Positions 1 to 6,887 of a stretch of 7,709 nt of DNA are shown in pieces. Each line of letters begins with the position of its first letter. The first letter of the stretch is position 1. Origin of the DNA: Chloroflexota bacterium (GTDB taxonomy: Bacteria > Chloroflexota > Dehalococcoidia > JAUQQI01); contig JAUQQI010000163.1 in NCBI GenBank assembly GCA_030549955.1, positions 1-7,709 of the forward strand, given 5' to 3'. Position numbers and translations under genes: made by a program. The notes beneath the pieces are model-generated. The model worked only from the letters and a program-made list of their open reading frames with translations. It did no database searches and was not told the origin of the DNA.

Positions 1-303
1 GGTGTGAATGGCGACGACCTCCCAGAAGTCCTCAGGAATACACGAGTAAACCGCAACCCCGAGGCCGTGGGGGGTAAAGTGGCGGTCGAAGTAGTCGTCG
101 ACACGCTCAATTTCGGCCTCGAGCAGACGCCGCTTTTCCTCGGGCGTCCTGCGGCGCAGCTCGTCCAGCAGGCTCTTGCGGACTACATGGTAGGTGCGGT
201 TCTGGCTTTCCTGGGGTGAGATATCCAGGATAAGGCTCAGAACATTTTCCCGATTTGCCTTGAAGGCGGCGATGCGATGAACCTGGTCCCGCCCTAACTC
301 CAT
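1..303 (-). CDS. Bacterial eRF1-like (baeRF/Vms1-type) protein, N-terminal part
   Basis: This is the first 101 codons of a gene that continues past the left edge. The product begins MELGRDQVHRI and contains the run VLSLILDISP, then a charged helical stretch, then GLGVAVYSCIPEDFWEV. This order resembles the N-terminal domain of bacterial members of the archaeo-eukaryotic release factor 1 family (baeRF/VLRF1, related to Vms1/ANKZF1), which typically show a VLSVYLDTDP-like strand followed by a G-x-A-(I/V)-(F/Y) strand. Relatives act on peptidyl-tRNA at the ribosome. The catalytic loop, a GxxQ/GGQ-like motif in other members, would lie outside the window, so activity cannot be judged. The start is ATG with a strong GGAGGAG site six bases away. 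The gene begins 30 bp after the clpB stop on the same strand, so it is probably co-transcribed with clpB. The family call rests on recalled similarity and is moderately sure. Confidence 0.62.
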   Translation of the reverse strand, partial: MELGRDQVHRIAAFKANRENVLSLILDISPQESQNRTYHVVRKSLLDELRRRTPEEKRRLLEAEIERVDDYFDRHFTPHGLGVAVYSCIPEDFWEVVAIHT

Positions 304-307
304 AGGT

Positions 308-314
308 CTCCTCC
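308..314 (-). promoter_or_regulatory. Ribosome binding site of the baeRF-like gene
   Basis: The minus strand reads GGAGGAG here, four bases from the ATG at 303 (the GGAGG core is six bases away). It is close to the ideal anti-16S match and fixes the start of the downstream gene. It lies in the 30-bp gap after the clpB stop, so translation starts independently within a shared transcript. Confidence 0.8.
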
Positions 315-333
315 GGTGATTTCCTCAAGCTTC

Positions 334-2937
334 TCAGCCCAGCGGGGCCGCCACCGGCGCCCGGCGCAGGACAATGGACCCGGCCTCGGCGTCGATAATG
401 ACCGTGTCGCCCGGCTGGAATTCGCCCGCCAGGATCTTGACGGCCAGCGGGTCGAGCACAGTCCGCTGAATGACCCGCCTGAGCGGCCGGGCACCAAAAT
501 GCGGGTCGAAGCCGAGTTCGGCCAGAAGGTCCCGGGCCGCGTCGGTGATCTCGAGTCCGACCTTCTGGTCGGCGAGCCGCTCGCGGACCTGGCGGACCTG
601 GATCTCGACGATCTGCCGCAAATCGTCCCGGTCCAGGGGCCGGAAGACAACAATTTCATCGACCCGGTTGAGAAACTCCGGCCGGAAGTGGGCCCGAACC
701 GTGTTCAACACCAGTTGCCGGACGTCGTCCAGGGTCAGCCCGGGCTCGCTGAACCAGTGGCTCCCAAGGTTGCTCGTCATGATGACGACGGTGTTCCGAA
801 AGTCGACCGTCCGGCCGTGGCCGTCGGTCAGCCGGCCGTCATCAAGAATCTGGAGCAGGACGTTCAGCACGTCCGGATGGGCTTTCTCGACCTCGTCGAA
901 GAGGACGACCGAGTACGGCCGGCGTCGGACCGCCTCCGTGAGCTGGCCGCCCTCCTCGTACCCGACGTAACCCGGCGGCGCCCCGATGAGCCGGGCTACC
1001 GTGTGCTTCTCCATGTACTCGGACATATCGAGGCGAATCATCGCCTGCTCGTCATCAAACAGGAACTCAGCCAGCGCCCGGGCCGTCTCCGTCTTGCCAA
1101 CGCCGGTCGGGCCCAGGAACAGGAAGCTTCCGAGGGGCCGGCGCGGGTCCTGGATGCCAGCCCGGGCCCGGCGAATGGCGTTCGCCACGGCGCTGAGGGC
1201 GTGGTCCTGGCCGACGACCCGCTGTCGGAGTCGCTCCTCCATATGCAGGAGCTTCTCCCGCTCGCTTTCCAGGAGGCGGCTAATGGGGATGCCCGTCCAG
1301 CGGCTTACAACCCCGGCAATATCCTCCTCGTCAACCTCTTCTTTGACAAGCCGGCGCGGCCCCAGGGCCGCCAGCTGCTGCTCGGCATCCCGCAGCCGGC
1401 GCTCCAGGTCAGCGAGAACGCCGTACTGAAGCTGGGCCGCCCGGTTCCAGTCGCCGGCGAGCTGGGCCTGCTCAAGCTGGTGGCGGACGGACTCGATTTC
1501 TTCTTTGACCTGTCGGACGTGCTGGATAAGTTCCCGCTCCCGCTCCCATTCGAGCCGGAGCCGGTTGTAGTCCTCCTTAAGGTTGCTCAACTCCTGTTCA
1601 AGCCGGCTGAGCCGCTCCCGGGAGGCCGGGTCGGTCTCCCGCTTGAGGCCCTCCCGCTCGACCTCCAGCTGCACGATCCGGCGCTGAAGCTCGTCGAGCT
1701 CGGCCGGCATCGAATCCATTTCCATGCGGAGTTTGGCCGCAGCCTCATCCACCAGGTCAATGGCCTTGTCCGGCAGGAACCGGCCGGTAATGTAGCGGTG
1801 GGCGAGTCGGGCCGCGGCGATAAGGGCCGAGTCCTTGATGCGTACCCCGTGGTGAACCTCGTAGCGCTCCTTGAGGCCCCGCAGGATGCTGATGGTCTCC
1901 TCCACGGTCGGCTCTTCGACCAGGATCGGCTGGAACCGGCGCTCGAGGGCGGGGTCCTTTTCAATATGCTTGCGGTACTCATCGATGGTGGTCGCTCCGA
2001 TGGTCCGCAGTTCGCCCCGGGCCAGCATCGGCTTGAGCATGTTGCTGGCGTCGATGGCCCCTTCAGCCGCGCCGGCTCCGACAACGGTGTGCAGCTCGTC
2101 AATAAAGAGGATGATTTCGCCCTGCGACTCCTGGATCTCCCGGATGACGGCCTTGAGGCGCTCTTCGAACTCGCCCCGGTACCGGGCGCCGGCAATGAGG
2201 GCGCCCATGTCCAGCTGGACGATGCGCTTGTTCTTGAGACCTTCCGGCACGTCGTTGCGGACGATCCGCTGGGCAAGGCCCTCGACGATGGCCGTCTTGC
2301 CGACGCCCGGTTCACCGATTAGGACCGGGTTATTCTTGGTCCGCCGCAGGAGCACATGGATAACCCGGCGGACCTCCTCGTCCCGGCCGATCACCGGGTC
2401 GAGTTTGCCCTGGCGGGCGAGCTCCGTCAGGTCGCGGCCGTAGCGCTGGAGGGCCTCATAGGTGCTCTCCGGGTGAGGCGACGTTACCCGCTGGGCACCC
2501 CGGACCTGGGTCAGGACTTGATAGACCCGGTCCCGGGTGATGCCGAGCCCCTGAAAAATCCGGAGAACCGGCCCGCCCACCGTCGGGTCAGTCAGGGCGA
2601 TCAAAAGGTGCTCGGTGCTGATGTAATCGTCCCGCAGGCGGCTGGCCTCTTCCTGGGCCAGGTCCAGCACCCGCTTGAGCCGGGGCGAAACGTAGACCTG
2701 GGTCGGCGGCATTTGCAGGCGGGGAAAGGCCCGGAGGGCGTTGTCAACCGAATCCCGCATCCGGGCGAGGTCGATGCCCAGCCGCTCGACAATCCGTGGA
2801 ACGACCCCATCGGTCTGGTCAAGCAGGGCCAGAAGCAGGTGCTCAGGCTCGACCTGCTGGTGCTGGCGCCGTTCGGCCTCGTTCTGGGCCCCGTAAAGGG
2901 CCTGCTGTGCTTTCTCCGTAAACCGGCTCAGGTCCAT
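334..2937 (-). CDS. clpB: ATP-dependent disaggregase ClpB (Hsp100)
   Basis: ClpB is a cytosolic hexameric AAA+ disaggregase that threads aggregated proteins through its pore, usually with DnaK/DnaJ/GrpE. The 867-residue length is typical. Order: Clp N domain with two repeats (about 1-145); first AAA+ module with Walker A GEPGVGKT (208-215), Walker B ILFIDE (276-281) and pore tyrosine in [10 protein letters not shown] (Y253); a coiled-coil middle domain (about 408-530); second AAA+ module with Walker A GPTGVGKT (609-616), Walker B VVLFDE (677-682), pore loop GYVGYEEGG (Y657), arginine finger region FLNRVDE (R758) and sensor-2 GARPLR (815-820). The long middle domain separates it from ClpA and argues against a ClpP partner. 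All key ATPase residues are present, so it should be active. The ATG at 2937 gives the canonical N terminus and follows TTGAGG with a short 4-base spacer. It lies 85 bp downstream of the CoA-transferase, with promoter-like sequence between, and a baeRF-like gene follows. Confidence 0.98.
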   Translation of the reverse strand: MDLSRFTEKAQQALYGAQNEAERRQHQQVEPEHLLLALLDQTDGVVPRIVERLGIDLARMRDSVDNALRAFPRLQMPPTQVYVSPRLKRVLDLAQEEASRLRDDYISTEHLLIALTDPTVGGPVLRIFQGLGITRDRVYQVLTQVRGAQRVTSPHPESTYEALQRYGRDLTELARQGKLDPVIGRDEEVRRVIHVLLRRTKNNPVLIGEPGVGKTAIVEGLAQRIVRNDVPEGLKNKRIVQLDMGALIAGARYRGEFEERLKAVIREIQESQGEIILFIDELHTVVGAGAAEGAIDASNMLKPMLARGELRTIGATTIDEYRKHIEKDPALERRFQPILVEEPTVEETISILRGLKERYEVHHGVRIKDSALIAAARLAHRYITGRFLPDKAIDLVDEAAAKLRMEMDSMPAELDELQRRIVQLEVEREGLKRETDPASRERLSRLEQELSNLKEDYNRLRLEWERERELIQHVRQVKEEIESVRHQLEQAQLAGDWNRAAQLQYGVLADLERRLRDAEQQLAALGPRRLVKEEVDEEDIAGVVSRWTGIPISRLLESEREKLLHMEERLRQRVVGQDHALSAVANAIRRARAGIQDPRRPLGSFLFLGPTGVGKTETARALAEFLFDDEQAMIRLDMSEYMEKHTVARLIGAPPGYVGYEEGGQLTEAVRRRPYSVVLFDEVEKAHPDVLNVLLQILDDGRLTDGHGRTVDFRNTVVIMTSNLGSHWFSEPGLTLDDVRQLVLNTVRAHFRPEFLNRVDEIVVFRPLDRDDLRQIVEIQVRQVRERLADQKVGLEITDAARDLLAELGFDPHFGARPLRRVIQRTVLDPLAVKILAGEFQPGDTVIIDAEAGSIVLRRAPVAAPLG

Positions 2938-2970
2938 CTTGCCTCAACCCCAATCCCTAGCCTCGGTTAA

Positions 2971-2979
2971 ACTATACCA
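2971..2979 (-). promoter_or_regulatory. Candidate extended -10 promoter of clpB
   Basis: The minus strand reads TGG-TATAGT, an extended -10 element (TGn followed by five of six TATAAT bases). It would place the transcript start near 2964 and leave a leader of roughly 27 bases before clpB. No good -35 hexamer is present at 16-18 bp (CCGGTT at 17), which fits an extended -10 promoter. I see no CIRCE inverted repeat and no CtsR heptamer pair, so the usual Gram-positive heat-shock repressors are not supported. This is inferred from consensus matching only. Confidence 0.42.
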
Positions 2980-2985
2980 TCCGTT

Positions 2986-3017
2986 TTCTTAGTAACCGGC
3001 TAAGAGGTCTCTAAGAA
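2986..3017. repeat. Cluster of TTCTTAG / CTAAGA(A/G) repeats upstream of clpB
   Basis: Three copies of a 6-7 base word lie in 32 bp. On the plus strand they are TTCTTAG at 2986-2992, CTAAGAG at 3000-3006 and CTAAGAA at 3011-3017. The first and last are perfect 7-bp inverted copies. The first and middle form a 6-bp inverted repeat with a 7-base gap. The two right-hand copies are direct repeats 11 bp apart, one helical turn. The cluster sits just upstream of the candidate clpB -10 box and after the CoA-transferase stop. It could be an operator for a regulator bound to one face of the DNA, or chance in an AT-richer gap. Confidence 0.35.
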
Positions 3018-3022
3018 TCGTC

Positions 3023-4222
3023 TTAACGGTGGAGGCTAATAACACCCTCAGCCGCAAGGCGTTCGATATCTTCGGGGGTGAGTCCAGCCAGCCGGGTAAG
3101 TACTTCGGCAGTGTGCTCGCCAAGCCGGGGTGCCGGGCGGTCAACCCTGGCCGGCGTTTCCGAGAACCTGGGCGGGGGTGCCGGAACTTTAAGGGAGCCC
3201 GCGAGGCCCCCGGGCAGGGGAAGGTCGAGGATGGAGCCCCGGGCCTGGACATGGGGGTCAGCGATGATCCGGTCAATCGTATTCACGGGTGCCACCAGCG
3301 CGACCTCTTCTTCAAGTTCGGCAAGCCATTCGGCCGTCGTCTTCTGGCGGAAAACCTCTTCGAGGATGGGTTCGAGCTCAGCCTGGTGCTCGGTTCGGGA
3401 CTCATTGGTCTGAAACCGCTCGTCAAACATCAGGTCGGGCCGGTCGAGTTTTGCGCAGAAAAGTTGCCAGTCCCGGACCCCAGCCACAACAATGTACCCG
3501 TCCTTCGTTGGGAATGCCTGGAAGGGGGTGATGAGCGGGTGGCGGCTCCCCAGCGGCCCCGGGACCTCGCCGGTCGCCGAATAGCGAATGACCGGGTTTT
3601 CCAGGAGGGCCAGGAGTGCGTCCAGCATGGCAACGTCGACGTACTGACCGCGTCCGGTGCGGTGGCGGGCTTCCAGGGCGGCAAGAATGCCGATGGCCGT
3701 AAAAATTCCGCCGGCCAGGTCAGCCAGGGACACCCCGACCCTGACCGGCCGGCCGCCCGGCTCGCCTGTGATGCTCATCAGGCCGCTTATGCCCTGGATG
3801 ATAACGTCGACGGCATGCCGGTCCCGGTAAGGGCCGGTCTGGCCGAAGCCCGAAAGGGAGGCGTAAATGAGCCGGGGGTTGAGGGGGGCAAGGTCGCGGT
3901 AGCCGAGGCCGAGCCGGCCCATCGTCCCCGGCGTGAAGTTCTCCACCAGGATGTCGACCCTGGGTACGAGCCGCCGGATGATGTCGACCCCGGTCGGGTG
4001 CTTTAAGTTGAGGCTGAGGCTTTTCTTGCCCCGGTTAATACTGAAAAAATAGGTGCTGATGCCCTGGACGTATGGTCCGCCCCCCCGGTCTGCCTCGGTG
4101 ATGCCGACCGGCTCGACCTTAATGACCTCTGCCCCCAGGTCAGCGAGGATCATGGTGCAGAAGGGGCCGGCGAGCTTCCAGGTGAAATCCAGGACGGTTA
4201 AGCCTTCAAGGGGCGCCGGCAT
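3023..4222 (-). CDS. CaiB/BaiF-type (class III) CoA-transferase
   Basis: The product moves coenzyme A from an acyl-CoA donor to a carboxylate acceptor through enzyme-bound intermediates. At 399 residues it has the usual length of the family that includes formyl-CoA transferase, CaiB and succinyl-CoA transferases. The N terminus has the family pattern LEGLTVLDFTWKLAGPFCTM and LADLGAEVIKVEP (to residue 38). Further on are ENFTPG (94-99), ASLSGFGQTGPY (121-132) and GVSLADLAGG, where D168 matches the catalytic aspartate (D169 in formyl-CoA transferase), followed by GILAALEARHRTGRGQYVDVAM. The substrate cannot be told, since neighbours are unrelated to a single acid pathway. I chose the ATG at 4222 because GGGAGG lies seven bases upstream and the protein then begins MPAPLEG as is normal. 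A longer in-frame ATG at 4246 lacks such a site. The gene is divergent from the potassium transporter gene. Confidence 0.93.
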   Translation of the reverse strand: MPAPLEGLTVLDFTWKLAGPFCTMILADLGAEVIKVEPVGITEADRGGGPYVQGISTYFFSINRGKKSLSLNLKHPTGVDIIRRLVPRVDILVENFTPGTMGRLGLGYRDLAPLNPRLIYASLSGFGQTGPYRDRHAVDVIIQGISGLMSITGEPGGRPVRVGVSLADLAGGIFTAIGILAALEARHRTGRGQYVDVAMLDALLALLENPVIRYSATGEVPGPLGSRHPLITPFQAFPTKDGYIVVAGVRDWQLFCAKLDRPDLMFDERFQTNESRTEHQAELEPILEEVFRQKTTAEWLAELEEEVALVAPVNTIDRIIADPHVQARGSILDLPLPGGLAGSLKVPAPPPRFSETPARVDRPAPRLGEHTAEVLTRLAGLTPEDIERLAAEGVISLHR

Positions 4223-4229
4223 CGTTGAG

Positions 4230-4235
4230 CCTCCC
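4230..4235 (-). promoter_or_regulatory. Ribosome binding site deciding the CoA-transferase start
   Basis: The minus strand reads GGGAGG, seven bases before the ATG at 4222. It supports that start over the in-frame ATG at 4246, which would add eight residues not typical of the family. Confidence 0.75.
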
Positions 4236-4292
4236 GAAATTATCATGCCAGAGCTGCGGCCCGTCTGCCCAGCCCAGGCCGGGGACAGCCGG

Positions 4293-4321
4293 TTTATAAT
4301 TTACTCTTGGGCCAATGTAGA
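4293..4321 (-). promoter_or_regulatory. Candidate promoter of the CoA-transferase gene
   Basis: The minus strand shows TCTACA (4321-4316), a 17-base spacer, then TATAAA (4298-4293). These match four and five of six bases of the standard -35 and -10. The leader to the ATG at 4222 would be about 65 bases. The -10 shares its central TTATAA with the -10 of the divergent transporter gene, so both promoters may compete for the same DNA. Inferred from consensus only. Confidence 0.35.
4295..4300 (+). promoter_or_regulatory. Candidate -10 box of the kimA-like gene
   Basis: A perfect TATAAT lies 22 bases before the ATG at 4323. It predicts a transcript start near 4307 and a very short leader of about 16 bases. 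No convincing -35 hexamer is seen at 16-18 bp upstream. Such a short leader leaves no room for a c-di-AMP (ydaO-type) riboswitch, which controls kimA in Bacillus subtilis. Confidence 0.45.
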
Positions 4322-4322
4322 G

Positions 4323-6425
4323 ATGGCTGACGAACGGAGTCGACAGGAAGAAACTGCCAGGGTACCTTCTCCCGACCTCGAACAGCGCGAACTGGTAGCG
4401 GGCCGGCGTCCCGGCACCCGCTACGTGCGAATTGTCCGGCCCTTTGCCCACGAGTTCCGCCGCCGGGCCCCGGGCGAGCTGGTGGCCACCGAACGGGTCC
4501 TTCAACCCCGGTCAACCCTGGCTAAGGTCTTTGAGGCTGTCCGGCGTACCCTGCTCGGCCGGCGGATACCGACGGAGATGGAGCTTACCGAGCGGGTGGG
4601 TAAGGTCAAGGGCCTCGCCATCTTTGCTTCCGACAACATCTCATCCTCGGCATACGCTACCGAGGAGATAATGCGGGTGCTGGTACTGGGCGGGATTGGG
4701 GCCCTTGCACTGACTACTCCCATCACTGGGGCGATCGTGGCCGTCCTTGCGGTTGTTGTAATCAGCTATCTGCAGGTCATTCGGGCTTACCCGGGCGGAG
4801 GCGGAAGCTACATCGTAGCCTATGAAAACCTCGGACTGCTGGCCGGCTTAAGTGCGGCCGCCGCGCTGCTCACCGACTACATCCTCACGGTCGCGGTATC
4901 AACGGCGGCGGGGGTCGCGGCGATAACGTCAGCCTTCCCGGAGCTATTTAGATTCCGGGTTGGCATTGCCATTATGGTTATTTTAGCCGTGACAATCCTT
5001 AACCTCCGAGGTATTCGGGAATCCGGTTCGGTCTTTGCAATACCGACGTACCTGTACGTTTTGGGTCTTTTTAGTCTTTTTGGCGTCGCCGTCTGGCGCT
5101 TTGCTACCGGCAACGTTCCCACCTACGTGCCGCCAGCGGAGTGGATTGGGCTTCATCCGGCCGAACCCCTCAGCCTCTTATTGATTCTCAGGGCGTTCGC
5201 TTCGGGTTCGGTCGCACTAACGGGGGTTGAGGCGGTCTCCAATGGGGTTCAGGCCTTCAAACCGCCCGAGGTGCGCAACGCCCAGACCGTTTTGGTGGCA
5301 ATGGGAGTCCTTTTCGCCACCATCTTTACTGGGATAAGCCTGCTTGCCAGCTATTTTGGGCTTATACCTGACCCCCATGAGGTGGAGACGGTTGTAAGCC
5401 AGATTGCCCGAACGCTGGTGGGCGAAACGCCTTTTTATTACTACATTCAGTTCTCGACGGCAGTGATCCTGCTGCTGGCTGCAAATACCGCCTTTAACGG
5501 TTTTCCGAGGCTTGCCAGCATTCTGGCCAAGGACCGGTTTCTGCCGACCCAGTTCCAGTACCGGGGCGACAGGCTAGCCTACAGTACGGGGATTATTGCG
5601 CTGGCGCTGCTCGCCAGCGGCCTCATTATCGCCTATCGGGGAAGTGTAACGGGTCTCATCCCCCTCTACACTGTTGGCGTCTTCCTCGCCTTTACCCTGA
5701 GCCAACTTGGGCTCGTTCGCCACTGGTACAGGCTCCGCCATCAGGAGGTGGGCTGGCGCTGGCGGGCCGCCCTAAACGGCCTTGGGGCCCTGGCTACTGG
5801 AACTGTTCTGCTGGTTGTCGGCGTCTCGAAGTTCACCCATGGGGCCTGGATGGTTATCATCCTCATCCCGCTCCTGATTGGTATGATGTGGGGTATCCAC
5901 CGTCACTACCGGTTTGTCGAGGACATCCTGACCCTGGACCGGGCGGAGGTAAAAGTCCGGCCTGAACGGCCGCCCCTGGTAGTGGTGCCAATTGCCCGGC
6001 TTGACCGGCAGGCCCTGCGGGCCCTGGCCTTTGCCCGGTCGGTCTCGCCGGAAGTGTTCGCCCTCCACGTATCCGACGACCCTCAGGCGGCGGAACACCT
6101 CCGGCGTCGCTGGGAGCAGGCGGGGCTGGAGATCCCCCTCCAAATCGTCTATTCCCCTTACCGCGCCCTCATCGAGCCCCTGCTGGCCTATATCGACGCC
6201 CTGGACAAGCTTGACCCGGGCCGGCCGATAACGGTCGTCCTCTCGGAGTATGTGCCAAAGCACTTCTGGGAGTTCCTCCTGCACAACCAGACGGCCCTGC
6301 GGCTGAAGTTCCACCTCTTCTTCCGGCCGAACACCATCGTTATCGATGTCCCCTACCACCTGGAGTACAGCTATGCGGACCTGTTTGAGAAACAGCCGCC
6401 AGCCGAGACGGGACAGAAGGCCTGA
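4323..6425 (+). CDS. kimA: KimA/YdaO-family potassium transporter
   Basis: This 700-residue inner-membrane protein of the APC superfamily closely parallels Bacillus subtilis KimA, a high-affinity proton-coupled potassium importer. About 12 membrane segments span residues 97-525, followed by a cytosolic domain (about 545-680) with LVVVPIARLDRQALRAL and HVSDDPQAAEHLRRRWEQ, the KimA-type USP-like tail. Residues equivalent to KimA potassium-path positions are kept: D104 and Y111 in ASDNISSSAYATEE, D185, Y186, T189 and S193 in TDYILTVAVS, T300 and E303 in ALTGVEAVSN, and Y449 in LIPLYTVGVF. The annotation as a general amino-acid permease, likely from automated tools, would therefore be less specific. 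The ATG at 4323 was chosen because everything before it is antisense to the CoA-transferase or lies upstream of the TATAAT. Its ribosome site is poor (GTAGAG directly adjacent). An arginine-rich N-terminal extension of about 70 residues precedes the part alignable with KimA. yjbQ follows at once and is probably co-transcribed. Confidence 0.88.
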   Translation: MADERSRQEETARVPSPDLEQRELVAGRRPGTRYVRIVRPFAHEFRRRAPGELVATERVLQPRSTLAKVFEAVRRTLLGRRIPTEMELTERVGKVKGLAIFASDNISSSAYATEEIMRVLVLGGIGALALTTPITGAIVAVLAVVVISYLQVIRAYPGGGGSYIVAYENLGLLAGLSAAAALLTDYILTVAVSTAAGVAAITSAFPELFRFRVGIAIMVILAVTILNLRGIRESGSVFAIPTYLYVLGLFSLFGVAVWRFATGNVPTYVPPAEWIGLHPAEPLSLLLILRAFASGSVALTGVEAVSNGVQAFKPPEVRNAQTVLVAMGVLFATIFTGISLLASYFGLIPDPHEVETVVSQIARTLVGETPFYYYIQFSTAVILLLAANTAFNGFPRLASILAKDRFLPTQFQYRGDRLAYSTGIIALALLASGLIIAYRGSVTGLIPLYTVGVFLAFTLSQLGLVRHWYRLRHQEVGWRWRAALNGLGALATGTVLLVVGVSKFTHGAWMVIILIPLLIGMMWGIHRHYRFVEDILTLDRAEVKVRPERPPLVVVPIARLDRQALRALAFARSVSPEVFALHVSDDPQAAEHLRRRWEQAGLEIPLQIVYSPYRALIEPLLAYIDALDKLDPGRPITVVLSEYVPKHFWEFLLHNQTALRLKFHLFFRPNTIVIDVPYHLEYSYADLFEKQPPAETGQKA

Positions 6426-6428
6426 GGT
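6424..6428 (+). promoter_or_regulatory. Ribosome binding site of yjbQ overlapping the kimA-like stop codon
   Basis: GAGGT lies six bases before the GTG at 6435 and overlaps the TGA stop (6423-6425) of the transporter gene. This layout suggests translational coupling and supports the GTG start. Confidence 0.65.
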
Positions 6429-6434
6429 CAGCCG

Positions 6435-6836
6435 GTGAAGACGCTGACGGTCGCGACGACCCGCCCCCGGGAGGTGGTGGACCTGACCGACCGGGTCAAC
6501 GCCCTGGTCCGGGAAGCCGGCTTCAGGGCGGGGCTCTGCCACCTCTTGCTTCTGCACACGACGGCGGCCCTGACCCTGGCGGACCTTGACCCAGGCACCG
6601 ACCTGGATCTCCTCGACGCGTTTACTGAGATGGTCCCGAAGCTCCGGTACCGCCATCCCCATAACCCGGCCCACGTCCCGAACCACATCCTGTCGGCCCT
6701 GGTCGGAACCTCGTTGACTTTGCCCGTATCGGACGGCCGCCTCGTGCTGGGAATCTGGCAGCGGGTCGTCCTCATCGAGTTCGAAGGACCCCGCCGGCGG
6801 GACCTCGCCGTGACCTTCGTTCCGTCGGCATTGTAG
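6435..6836 (+). CDS. yjbQ: YjbQ/UPF0047 family protein (secondary thiamine-phosphate synthase type)
   Basis: This 133-residue protein has the length and motif order of the YjbQ family. The hallmark HTTAAL lies at 41-46, YRHPHNPAHVPNHI at 72-85, GTSLTLPVSDGRLVLGIWQ at 91-109 and EFEGPRRR at 115-122. E. coli YjbQ has weak thiamine-phosphate synthase activity in a complementation assay; the true physiological role of the family is unsettled. After HTTAALT, the usual (I/V)NE is replaced by LAD (residues 48-50), so an aspartate takes the place of a conserved glutamate. The histidines H41, H74, H76, H80 and H84 remain as possible metal ligands. The start is GTG, chosen for the GAGGT site overlapping the upstream stop and for the standard N terminus MKTLTVAT. 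It lies nine bases after the transporter gene, but no functional link between potassium uptake and this enzyme is evident. Confidence 0.88.
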   Translation: MKTLTVATTRPREVVDLTDRVNALVREAGFRAGLCHLLLLHTTAALTLADLDPGTDLDLLDAFTEMVPKLRYRHPHNPAHVPNHILSALVGTSLTLPVSDGRLVLGIWQRVVLIEFEGPRRRDLAVTFVPSAL

Positions 6837-6851
6837 GGGCGCAGCCCCTTG

Positions 6852-6860
6852 TGGTAAACT
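6852..6860 (+). promoter_or_regulatory. Candidate extended -10 promoter of hslU
   Basis: TGG-TAAACT in the 51-bp gap between yjbQ and hslU resembles an extended -10 element (TGn plus four of six TATAAT bases). A start near 6867 would leave a leader of about 20 bases. No clear -35 is present (TTGTAG at 6831-6836 matches only TTG). The arrangement is like that before clpB. A weak call. Confidence 0.25.
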
Positions 6861-6887
6861 GCTCTTTGGACAGTGCCAGTACCGGCC

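Noticed and set aside
316..2322. A 668-codon open frame on the plus strand antisense to clpB
   Set aside because: It mirrors the GC-rich codon structure of clpB on the opposite strand, has no recognisable domain, and clpB is unmistakable. Long antisense frames are expected at this GC content.
2938..3022. CIRCE, CtsR or HspR heat-shock operators upstream of clpB
   Set aside because: I looked for TTAGCACTC-N9-GAGTGCTAA, the GGTCAAA pair and the CTTGAGT-N7-ACTCAAG form; none is present.
3029..4006. A 325-codon open frame on the plus strand opposite the CoA-transferase
   Set aside because: It is antisense to a CoA-transferase with intact motifs and a good ribosome site, and shows no family motif of its own.
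4239..4244. GATAAT on the minus strand as the CoA-transferase -10 box
   Set aside because: A start seven bases downstream would fall inside the GGGAGG ribosome site and remove it from the transcript, so the TATAAA further upstream is preferred.
4053..4322. A 90-codon upstream extension of the kimA-like frame
   Set aside because: It lies antisense to the start of the CoA-transferase, crosses the TATAAT element, and its translation resembles nothing in the transporter family.
6835..6849. A short hairpin AGGGGC-GCA-GCCCCT at the yjbQ stop codon as a terminator
   Set aside because: The stem is only six pairs, the loop three bases, and it is followed by TGTGG rather than a T run, so termination is not supported.
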